Notes under the pieces: model-generated
What the model was told of the DNA's origin: nothing
The model's database searches: none
Seen by the model: the letters and a program-made list of their open reading frames with translations, nothing else
DNA from: Actinomycetota bacterium
Lineage (GTDB): Bacteria; Actinomycetota; Acidimicrobiia; Acidimicrobiales; Ilumatobacteraceae
NCBI GenBank assembly: GCA_005805045.1
Contig: SYNW01000081.1
Span: 1 to 9,910, forward strand
DNA: 9,910 nucleotides
Direction of reading: 5' to 3'
Made by a program: the position numbers and the translations under genes
Part shown: in pieces, positions 1 to 5,487 of the stretch
How the letters are laid out: each line of letters starts with the position of its first letter
Numbering within the stretch: the first letter of the stretch is position 1

Positions 1-910
1 CAGGAATCGGAAAATTTGGCAAGACCGGAACATTGAATTGAATATCTACTTTTGCCCGCTCGGCGATCCACAAAGTGTTGTCGCACGAGGTCGGCTGTTC
101 GCGAAACAACCAGCGCATTTCTTCTGCAGTTTTTAGATAATGCTCGTGCCCCTCAAATTTAAGCCGGTGCGGATCGTTGATCGTGCAGCCAGTCTGCACA
201 CAAAGCAAGGCATCATGCGATGCACTGTCTTCACGATTCGTGTAGTGACAGTCGTTTGTCGCCAGTAACGGCGCCCCGATTTTTTTGCTGATTTCGACAA
301 GTTTCGGATTTGTTTCAATCTGCAATGGGATGCCGTGATCTTGCAACTCGATAAAAAAATTGTCTTTGCCAAAGATGTCCTGTAGCCGGGCCGCAGTTTT
401 CAATGCTTCTTCGTCTTTGCCGTTTTTGAGGGCCTGCAGGACGTGCCCACCTAAACACCCGGAGGTTGCGATCAATCCCGAACTGTATTTAGTCAGCAAC
501 TCCCAATCCATCCGTGGCTGGTAGTAATAGCCCTCGAGAAACGCGAGGCTCGCCAACTGGATCAAATTTTTGTAGCCAACGTTGTTTTCGGCCAGGAGCG
601 TCAGGTGATAATAGAGTTTTTTTCCGGCTTCGGTGTCGCCGCCGCTGTCGTCGATGCGTCCGCGACGAGTGGGACGTTCATGGCGCGATTCATAAGCCAT
701 ATAGGCCTCGGTACCGATGACGGGTTTGATGCCTCGCTTGGTGCACTCTTTATAAAAATCGATTACTCCATACATGTTGCCGTGGTCGGTAATCCCAAGA
801 GCCGGTTGGCCATCGGCAACTGCTCGACCCACAAGTTCATCGAGCCGTGACGCCCCATCGAGCATCGAAAATTCTGTGTGGACGTGTAGGTGCGTAAACG
901 ACTTACCCAT
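1..910 (-). CDS. dnaE: DNA polymerase III alpha subunit (replicative), N-terminal PHP domain, partial
   Basis: This is the replicative polymerase catalytic subunit of the cytoplasmic replisome. The first 303 residues are visible and the gene continues past position 1. The N-terminus reads THLHVHTEFSMLDGAS, the signature of the DnaE PHP domain. By alignment from memory to mycobacterial DnaE1, every PHP metal ligand is present: H9, H11, D18, H43, E68, H102, C152, D220 and H222. In mycobacteria this site is a proofreading 3'-5' exonuclease, so an active editor is inferred here. The ATG at 910-908 overlaps the TAA of the upstream bpa gene as TAATG. An AGGA lies about 11 bases before the ATG, a longer spacing than ideal, so translational coupling is likely. 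The polymerase, tau-binding and OB-fold regions lie outside the window. The full-length family is about 1150-1200 aa. Confidence 0.97.
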   Translation of the reverse strand, partial: MGKSFTHLHVHTEFSMLDGASRLDELVGRAVADGQPALGITDHGNMYGVIDFYKECTKRGIKPVIGTEAYMAYESRHERPTRRGRIDDSGGDTEAGKKLYYHLTLLAENNVGYKNLIQLASLAFLEGYYYQPRMDWELLTKYSSGLIATSGCLGGHVLQALKNGKDEEALKTAARLQDIFGKDNFFIELQDHGIPLQIETNPKLVEISKKIGAPLLATNDCHYTNREDSASHDALLCVQTGCTINDPHRLKFEGHEHYLKTAEEMRWLFREQPTSCDNTLWIAERAKVDIQFNVPVLPNFPIP

Positions 911-1389
911 TAAAGGTAAGTTCCTGGACGATCCCCTGGTTGTGGGTCGGGCGTTTGACCCGACTGAATTTGTCGTTGATCAGATTGCTGACGCATTGAT
1001 AGTTGCTGCGCAAACATCGTGGCCTGAATGCCGTGAAACAAACCTTCAAGCCAACCAACCAACTGCGCTTTAGCCACGCGCAGCTCGGCATCTGAGGGCA
1101 CTTCACCATCGTTAAATGGCAATGCCAGCATTCGCAACTCCTCTTGCAGATCTGGCGACAACGCTTCGGCCAATTCGACGATCGAGCGCTCGTAAATTTC
1201 GGCCAGGCGCTCGCGCGACGGCATATCCAAAGTCATCGAGTGGACTTCGTCGAGCAACTGTTTGATCATCGAGCCAATTCGCATTACTTTGGCCGGTGCC
1301 GTAACTGTCTCGAGCGCACTTACTTCGTGCTCGACGATCACTTCGGTCTTCGGGTCTGATTCAACAGGTTTATCTTCAGGGTTTTTCAT
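910..1389 (-). CDS. bpa: Bacterial proteasome activator Bpa/PafE
   Basis: Bpa is an ATP-independent ring-forming activator that docks on the 20S proteasome and opens its gate for unfolded or damaged proteins, without pupylation. The 159-aa protein has the family core from about residue 32: PAKVMRIGSMIKQLLDEV, then SPDLQEELRMLALPF, then VPSDAELRVAKAQLVGWLEGLFHGIQ at about 98-122. This is nearly the same as M. tuberculosis Rv3780 as I remember it. The last residues are GTYL, matching the GQYL-type C-terminal tail that enters the proteasome alpha-ring pockets. The N-terminal 30 residues are acidic and probably disordered, and residues 135-155 are a Gln/Pro-rich linker. The ATG at 1389 follows the upstream gene by 18 bp, with no strong Shine-Dalgarno. 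Its TAA overlaps the dnaE start. The host should therefore encode prcBA elsewhere. Confidence 0.93.
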   Translation of the reverse strand: MKNPEDKPVESDPKTEVIVEHEVSALETVTAPAKVMRIGSMIKQLLDEVHSMTLDMPSRERLAEIYERSIVELAEALSPDLQEELRMLALPFNDGEVPSDAELRVAKAQLVGWLEGLFHGIQATMFAQQLSMRQQSDQRQIQSGQTPDPQPGDRPGTYL

Positions 1390-1407
1390 GGTGGGTCGCC
1401 AAACTTA

Positions 1408-2529
1408 TCACTTAACCGTCGTTGCGAGCAACGGTACATCTAGTTCATCGTCTGTCAAAGCACCGTGACGACATTGCAATAAATAGGCCCCGGTTTCGGC
1501 GCCGTCATCAAAGCTAACTGGATCGCGAGCCACGAGTGCCACGTCGCCCAGACGCTTTCGGGTGGACGCTCCAAGTCGCGGTCCGAGCCAACCTTCGTCG
1601 ATCACCTGTTCTTTGCTGACAACCCACGCACAATCAGAGTGATGCGACTCGGCGCGAGCCAACAACTCAACTTGCGTTCCACCACGCGCATGAAGCCATC
1701 TGAATCTGCCTTCACCGGATTGATAGCTAGTCATCGCCAACACATCTGCGTGGGGTGACTTTGTATTCGATCCAACCATAACTTGACCATGATCTGCGGT
1801 AACTACAAGTGCCGAGTTCGGCGTGAGAGCCTCTTGAACATTTTTGACGACTTCATCAGCGCTGCGCAACTCGGCTTCATAAAAAGGACCAAATCCGCGC
1901 TCGTGAGCAATCTTGTCGACACCGTCGTAGTAGGCGTAGATAAATTTCTCGCCACCTCGCAGCAATTGGCCGACTTCAACGGCGATGCTAGAAGCTGCAC
2001 GCCAACCTCGTGCTCGCACGCCGCGCAAATGTGCTTCAGTAAAAGCCGAACCTTCCAGTTCGGCTTTGCTCAAGACCGGCACGCTCGCACCCATGAACGG
2101 AGGGCAGGGTTGAATCAGATCGGGGGGATACAAATTTCTGAGATCACCCTTCTCATCGCCCCATTTGAGCATTTGCATCACTCGCCCGCCCATGTCGATG
2201 CGATAGCCAACCAAGCCGTGCTCGGCAGGAGCGAGGCCAGTGGTGATTGAAGTGAGCGCGCTGACTGTCGTCGTCGGAGCCACCGTCGTGATCGCCGAAC
2301 CTTGCATTGCTGCGAGCGTCGGACATTGCTGGATATTTTTTTGCAACTGATGCCAACCCAAACCATCGATCACCAGCAGAACAACCTGTCGAGCATTTTG
2401 CACGCAACTCGGCATCCAATCAGGAACTTCTTTTGTGCCGTTGGGGCCGAGCAAAGCAGGAATGATTCCGGTGATGCACCCATTTTTGTAGTTAGGAAGT
2501 CGCGGACCGGGCGGGTTTGAAGTTGCCAT
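1408..2529 (-). CDS. Alkaline phosphatase superfamily protein, nucleotide pyrophosphatase/phosphodiesterase type
   Basis: This is a predicted two-metal phosphodiesterase or phosphatase of 373 aa. Visible elements in order, with residue numbers from the chosen start: VLLVIDGLG at about 50-58 (metal ligand D55); a Thr-rich nucleophile loop TTVAPTTTVSALTS followed by GLAPAEHGLVGY at 81-109; YYDGVDKIAHE at 200-210 (D202/D205, H209); VTADHGQ at 243-249 (D246, H247); and RHGALTDDE at 354-362 (H355). This is the usual ligand order of the type I phosphodiesterase/nucleotide pyrophosphatase family. No signal peptide or membrane segment is seen, so it probably acts in the cytoplasm, and the substrate is unknown. 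The ATG at 2529 is preferred over an in-frame TTG at 2559 because AAAGGG lies six bases ahead of it. The gene heads the minus-strand group with bpa and dnaE and is divergent from the Rrf2 gene. Confidence 0.85.
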   Translation of the reverse strand: MATSNPPGPRLPNYKNGCITGIIPALLGPNGTKEVPDWMPSCVQNARQVVLLVIDGLGWHQLQKNIQQCPTLAAMQGSAITTVAPTTTVSALTSITTGLAPAEHGLVGYRIDMGGRVMQMLKWGDEKGDLRNLYPPDLIQPCPPFMGASVPVLSKAELEGSAFTEAHLRGVRARGWRAASSIAVEVGQLLRGGEKFIYAYYDGVDKIAHERGFGPFYEAELRSADEVVKNVQEALTPNSALVVTADHGQVMVGSNTKSPHADVLAMTSYQSGEGRFRWLHARGGTQVELLARAESHHSDCAWVVSKEQVIDEGWLGPRLGASTRKRLGDVALVARDPVSFDDGAETGAYLLQCRHGALTDDELDVPLLATTVK

Positions 2530-2535
2530 GTTGTG

Positions 2536-2541
2536 CCCTTT
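2536..2541 (-). promoter_or_regulatory. Ribosome binding site that decides the phosphodiesterase start
   Basis: AAAGGG on the minus strand sits six bases upstream of the ATG at 2529-2527. The longer reading frame begins at a TTG at 2559 and would place this site inside the coding region, so the ATG is the better start. Confidence 0.6.
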
Positions 2542-2569
2542 GAGAGTAGTGCAGCCCAATTCGCCAAGG

Positions 2570-2586
2570 AGTGCAATTTCAGCACT
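2570..2586. promoter_or_regulatory. Small dyad, candidate operator between the divergent genes
   Basis: AGTGC (2570-2574) and GCACT (2582-2586) form a perfect 5-bp inverted repeat with a 7-bp spacer. It lies about where the -35 region of the rrf2 promoter would fall, and also upstream of the phosphodiesterase gene. Rrf2 proteins are often autoregulatory and bind dyads, so this is a possible operator. The arms are short and could occur by chance. Confidence 0.25.
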
Positions 2587-2599
2587 TGTCTAAATGTCA

Positions 2600-2605
2600 T
2601 AGAAT
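2600..2605 (+). promoter_or_regulatory. Putative -10 element for a leaderless rrf2 transcript
   Basis: TAGAAT fits the actinobacterial TAnnnT -10 pattern. It ends seven bases before the first base of the GTG start at 2612, so it occupies -12 to -7 if transcription begins at the G of GTG. The only Shine-Dalgarno-like run (AAGGG at 2606-2610) is one base from the start, too close to work, which supports a leaderless mRNA. No convincing -35 is seen. Confidence 0.5.
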
Positions 2606-2611
2606 AAGGGC

Positions 2612-3058
2612 GTGCGAATTTCTACCCGGGGTGATTACGCCTGTCGTGCCCTTCTCTCGCTGAGTTTGCATGCCGAGCAGTCCGGGCCAACATCGGTGCG
2701 CGACATCGCCGAACGCACCGCCCTTCCCCAGCCATATCTTGAGCAAATTCTCTTGGCACTCAAAGGTGCAGGCATCGTCAAATCAAAGCGTGGGGTTGGG
2801 GGTGGCTACATCTTGGCTAAACCAGCCGGAGAAATTCGTCTGTCAGAAATCATCTCAGCGGTAGATGGGCCAATTTCTGTCGGCGATTTTGGTGAGCCGC
2901 ACAAAGATGGCTCTTGCGACCATGAAGGTCAATGTGTTTTGCTGACCGTGTGGAACCTGGCGAGCGAACATATGCGCGAGCACTTGGCCAAATACACACT
3001 CGAAGAAATCGTGGCGATTTCCAAAGGTGCGGCAGCCTGGCCCACTGCCAAAAAGTAA
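2612..3058 (+). CDS. Rrf2-family transcriptional regulator, possible Fe-S sensor
   Basis: This 148-aa protein has the Rrf2 layout. It begins MRISTRGDYACRALLSL, followed by a winged helix-turn-helix (about 27-70) with DIAERTALPQPYLEQIL as recognition region and a wing around KRGVGGGYILAKP. A dimerisation helix leads to the C-terminus. The cluster loop holds C102 and C108 in GSCDHEGQCVLLTVW. Relative to IscR (three Cys plus His107, from memory) these align with the second and third Cys. The first Cys and the His are missing, so any cluster must use other ligands. IscR, NsrR and CymR-type roles cannot be separated from the sequence. It is the only plus-strand gene here, divergent from the phosphodiesterase gene and convergent with rluD across 19 bp. 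The start is GTG at 2612, and the mRNA is probably leaderless. Confidence 0.93.
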   Translation: MRISTRGDYACRALLSLSLHAEQSGPTSVRDIAERTALPQPYLEQILLALKGAGIVKSKRGVGGGYILAKPAGEIRLSEIISAVDGPISVGDFGEPHKDGSCDHEGQCVLLTVWNLASEHMREHLAKYTLEEIVAISKGAAAWPTAKK

Positions 3059-3077
3059 AGGGATTTACAAAATTTTT

Positions 3078-4046
3078 CTAGGTGGTGCTTTGCGAGCACT
3101 TGGCTAAGACTGCAGAAAAATCTTGCGGTAGTGCAACGTTGAATTTCATTTCTTTGGCAGTCACTGGATGATCGAATTGCAAACTAGTTGCGTGCAGCAT
3201 CGGCCTTGGTGACGAAAGCACACTTCTCGCACCGCCATAGATCACGTCACCCACAACACCGTGCCCCAAGGTTGCCAAATGCACACGAATCTGATGCGTA
3301 CGCCCAGTCTCTAAGCCACATTCCAGAAGCGAACAATCCACCGGCAAATTAAAAGCCCGTTGAACTTCATAGGTTGTTCGGGCAACTTTTCCGCCCGCCA
3401 GAACCGACATCTTCGTCGGGTCGCGTTGATCTCGACCAAGTGGCGCATCAATCACGCCAGAAGCCGCGCTCATATGACCCCAAACCAGCGCCAAATATCT
3501 TCTTACAACGACTCGACGAGAGAGTGCATCAACTAGCGCTTCATAGGCACGGGTGGTTCGCGCCATCACCATCAGACCGGTGGTGCCCGCGTCGAGTCGG
3601 TGCACCACACCCGGGCGAAACGGATCTCCGACAGTTGCTACATCGGGAAATTTCGCCAACACGGCATTGACAAGTGTGCCGGTCGGGTTGCCCGCGCCCG
3701 GGTGGACAACGATGCCCGCTTGCTTGTTGATCACGATCACGTCGTCGTCTGAGTAGACAATTTCAACGTTGATGCCTGGCTCGGGCAATGGCAACTGTTT
3801 TTTGGGTAGCAGAGCAAGCTCGACTTGAAGTCGCTGACCTTCCGACACTTTCAATTTTCCGGCTTTGACCGCGACACCGTCGACCTTTACTGCGCCTGCG
3901 TCGATCAAGGCTGCGGCTGACGCCCGAGGAATGTCGGCGACGAGCGAAACAACGCGGTCCACGCGTTGACCAGCCAAAGCCGCGGGCACAAATTCATCGA
4001 TCACGCGCGCGTCAGATTCATCGGCGCCAAAAGTCTCTGGATTCAC
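3078..4046 (-). CDS. rluD: RluA-family 23S rRNA pseudouridine synthase (RluD-like)
   Basis: This enzyme converts specific uridines of the large rRNA to pseudouridine. The 322-aa protein has an S4 RNA-binding domain at about residues 18-78 (LAGQRVDRVVS, then GAVKVDGVAVKAGKLKVSEGQ). The catalytic domain follows: DDVIVINKQAGIVVHPG at 101-117, the motif HRLDAGTTGL at 149-158 with catalytic Asp152, and LETGRTHQIRVHLA at 245-258. S4 domain, length and synteny with lspA favour RluD over RluA or RluC, though the exact target uridines cannot be read from sequence. The GTG start at 4046 overlaps the lspA stop as GTGA, so coupled translation is likely. It is the last gene of the minus-strand operon. No hairpin with a U-tract is visible in the 19 bp separating it from the convergent Rrf2 gene. 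Confidence 0.94.
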   Translation of the reverse strand: MNPETFGADESDARVIDEFVPAALAGQRVDRVVSLVADIPRASAAALIDAGAVKVDGVAVKAGKLKVSEGQRLQVELALLPKKQLPLPEPGINVEIVYSDDDVIVINKQAGIVVHPGAGNPTGTLVNAVLAKFPDVATVGDPFRPGVVHRLDAGTTGLMVMARTTRAYEALVDALSRRVVVRRYLALVWGHMSAASGVIDAPLGRDQRDPTKMSVLAGGKVARTTYEVQRAFNLPVDCSLLECGLETGRTHQIRVHLATLGHGVVGDVIYGGARSVLSSPRPMLHATSLQFDHPVTAKEMKFNVALPQDFSAVLAKCSQSTT

Positions 4047-4531
4047 GATTTGTTCTTCAATCTCGAGTTGACTATCGATGAATAAATCAACAAAGTTGCA
4101 CCGATCGTTACAGACGAATCGGCAATGTTAAAAACCGGAAACCATTGCAGATCAACAAAGTCGACCACTGCCCCACCTAGCCATGCTTCGTCTCGAAACA
4201 GCCGATCAGCCAGATTGCCGAGTGCCCCGCCAATTAACAGGGCCGTTCCAATACGCGCAACTTTTGAAGTCGTCTTGGACAAACTACGCCACAACCACAC
4301 GACCACCCCAATCGCCAATGCTCCGATTATCCGACCTGCACCTTGCCCTTGAGAAAAAGCCATTCCCGAGTTGAAAACCAAATTGAAACGCAAGGTCCAA
4401 AAAATATCAATCGTGCGACCGCCAGCAAGTTCGTTGAGAGCCCAGTGTTTGCTCAACTGATCGCAGACAACGACCAACCCGATAGCAATTTTGGCACTTG
4501 AGTTAAGGGCTCTAGTAGGAACCGATGCCAC
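4043..4531 (-). CDS. lspA: Lipoprotein signal peptidase (signal peptidase II)
   Basis: LspA is an inner-membrane aspartyl protease that removes signal peptides from diacylglyceryl-modified prolipoproteins. From the chosen start it is 162 aa, normal for the family. Motifs: DQLSK at 24-28 in the first membrane helix; FNSGMAFS at 53-60 (usual NxGAAF, here Met replaces the first Ala); GGALGNLADR at 101-110 with catalytic Asp109; and VVDFVDL then FNIADSS with catalytic Asp138. Four hydrophobic segments are visible, near 12-28, 66-82, 94-106 and 138-154. The open frame extends upstream to 4666, but that part lies inside the TraR/DksA-like gene. GTG at 4531, with AAAGAG seven bases upstream, gives a 20-bp overlap with that gene and the right length. 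Start confidence is moderate; family confidence is high. Confidence 0.93.
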   Translation of the reverse strand: MASVPTRALNSSAKIAIGLVVVCDQLSKHWALNELAGGRTIDIFWTLRFNLVFNSGMAFSQGQGAGRIIGALAIGVVVWLWRSLSKTTSKVARIGTALLIGGALGNLADRLFRDEAWLGGAVVDFVDLQWFPVFNIADSSVTIGATLLIYSSIVNSRLKNKS

Positions 4532-5438
4532 CTGCACGCTCTTTGACGAGTTCAGTCGTCCACGGAATTGCTTTAAGTCTTTCACGCGGAATCGGCATGC
4601 CAGAACGGGATGAATAACCATAATCACCGGTCTCAAGTCGCGCGAGAGCTTCATCGATTTCCTCAACTGTTTGGCGGGCCGATGCAGAAAGCGTCAGATC
4701 TCGCTCTCGCTCGACGACCATCGTGTCGCCCTCGCCACCTTCGTCGTCAAATTGCACATCACCCATCTCTGAGTTTTCGACAATGGCATTGGCTTCGCTC
4801 TCAAGTTGGTCGGCCTGACCCAACAGGTTGCGACGCTCGGCAATTAGCAGTTCTCGTTGCGACATCAAAAACTCGATGTTGAATTCTTTAGTCGGTGTGA
4901 TGCCGTCTTGCATCACACCCTTGATGATCGGTGGCTTAGGCGGGGCAACCGGCTTACGGTTGGCTTCGATCTCTGCCAATCGTGCGGCCTCGCGTGCCGC
5001 AATCTTTGCCGCCTTTTCTGCCGCACGGGCATTCTTGAAATCTAGACGCTCTTTTTCTTTTGCCGCTCTTAGTGCAAGTCGCTCGGCGAGTTGCTGGGCC
5101 TTCAACTTGACACGCTCTTTTGCCAAGCGTTGGGACAACTTTTGCTTTTCGCGCTGCAGACGTTTGCGGTCACCGATCGCTTTGCGCGTTTCTTGCTCCT
5201 TGCGCTTCTTGAGGTCTTTGAGTTGAGCAAGCTTCTTTTTCAGTTCAAGCTTCTTTTTCAGTTCAAGCTTCTTTTTCAGTTCAAGCTTCTTTTTCAGTTC
5301 AAGCTTCTTTTTCAGTTCAAGCTTCTTTCTCAGCTCAAGCTTCTTTTTCAGTTCAAGCTTCTTTTTCAGTACTGCTTTTTTGCGCACCGCAAGTTTCTTT
5401 TTAGCCATTGCCTGCTGTTTTTTCTTAGCAGATGCCAT
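4512..5438 (-). CDS. TraR/DksA-like protein with lysine-rich repeat N-terminus and no zinc-finger cysteines
   Basis: The 308-aa protein has two parts. Residues 1-165 are extremely basic and alpha-helical in character. They include a run of LELKKK hexads (about 23-70), then a mixed Lys/Arg/Glu/Ala helix to about 160, then a PVAPPKPP hinge. Residues 188-302 match the TraR/DksA fold: a helical pair (LLIAERRNLLGQADQLESE), the acidic GGEGDTMVVERERDLTLS loop, and IDEALARLETGDYGYSSRSGMPIPRERLKAIPW. The four zinc cysteines of the family are replaced by S276, S279, L297 and E300, so no zinc can bind there. DksA-type proteins bind in the RNA polymerase secondary channel. Whether this one does is unknown, and the basic tail suggests nucleic-acid binding. 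A DksA-like gene between ileS and lspA is also what I recall from Streptomyces. The ATG at 5438 has GAGAGG five bases upstream. Confidence 0.85.
   Translation of the reverse strand: MASAKKKQQAMAKKKLAVRKKAVLKKKLELKKKLELRKKLELKKKLELKKKLELKKKLELKKKLELKKKLAQLKDLKKRKEQETRKAIGDRKRLQREKQKLSQRLAKERVKLKAQQLAERLALRAAKEKERLDFKNARAAEKAAKIAAREAARLAEIEANRKPVAPPKPPIIKGVMQDGITPTKEFNIEFLMSQRELLIAERRNLLGQADQLESEANAIVENSEMGDVQFDDEGGEGDTMVVERERDLTLSASARQTVEEIDEALARLETGDYGYSSRSGMPIPRERLKAIPWTTELVKERAGGIGSY
5228..5371 (-). repeat. Eight tandem copies of an 18-bp unit inside the TraR/DksA-like gene
   Basis: The plus-strand unit is CAAGCTTCTTTTTCAGTT. Five copies in a row (5228-5317) and the seventh (5336-5353) are identical. 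The sixth (5318-5335) has two substitutions, and the eighth (5354-5371) differs at its last base. On the coding strand each unit encodes the hexad LELKKK. Each contains AAGCTT, so the hexamer recurs every 18 bp. The near-perfect DNA identity suggests recent in-frame expansion by slippage or unequal recombination. Confidence 0.97.
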
Positions 5439-5443
5439 TTTTA

Positions 5444-5449
5444 CCTCTC
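5444..5449 (-). promoter_or_regulatory. Ribosome binding site of the TraR/DksA-like gene
   Basis: GAGAGG on the minus strand, five bases before the ATG at 5438, is the clearest Shine-Dalgarno in the window. It directly follows the 3' arm of the inverted repeat at 5450-5487. Confidence 0.6.
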
Positions 5450-5487
5450 ACGCGGTTCGATTTTAGAACGCATCAATTTGACCGCGT
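5450..5487 (-). promoter_or_regulatory. GC-rich inverted repeat at the ileS stop, with a candidate -10 in its loop
   Basis: On the minus strand ACGCGGT (5487-5481) is exactly complementary to ACCGCGT (5456-5450), with a 24-base spacer. The first arm overlaps the last base of the ileS TAA, and the second abuts the ribosome binding site of the next gene. The spacer contains TAAAAT (5465-5460), a fair -10 match that would start transcription near 5453. No U-tract follows, so it is not a standard intrinsic terminator. It may be an operator dyad, an RNA hairpin controlling the next gene, or an mRNA processing site. Confidence 0.4.

Noticed and set aside
1783..2250. 155-aa plus-strand frame opposite the phosphodiesterase gene
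   Set aside because: It has no recognisable domain and lies entirely within a well-supported minus-strand gene, so it is a shadow frame.
3059..3077. Bidirectional terminator between the convergent rrf2 and rluD genes
   Set aside because: The 19-bp gap holds only an A/T-rich stretch with no stem; termination must use another mechanism or sites inside the genes.
4532..4666. Upstream extension of the lspA frame
   Set aside because: It lies inside the TraR/DksA-like gene and would add about 45 residues before the first membrane helix; GTG at 4531 gives the family's normal length.
5228..5371. Tandem repeats as a CRISPR array or iteron origin
   Set aside because: The units are contiguous, without spacers, in frame and coding; there is no replication or cas gene nearby.
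5228..5440. Programmed frameshifting at the repeated AAAAAG runs
   Set aside because: In frame the runs are G AAA AAG, not the A AAA AAG heptamer, no stimulatory structure is evident, and the zero frame stays open through the whole gene.
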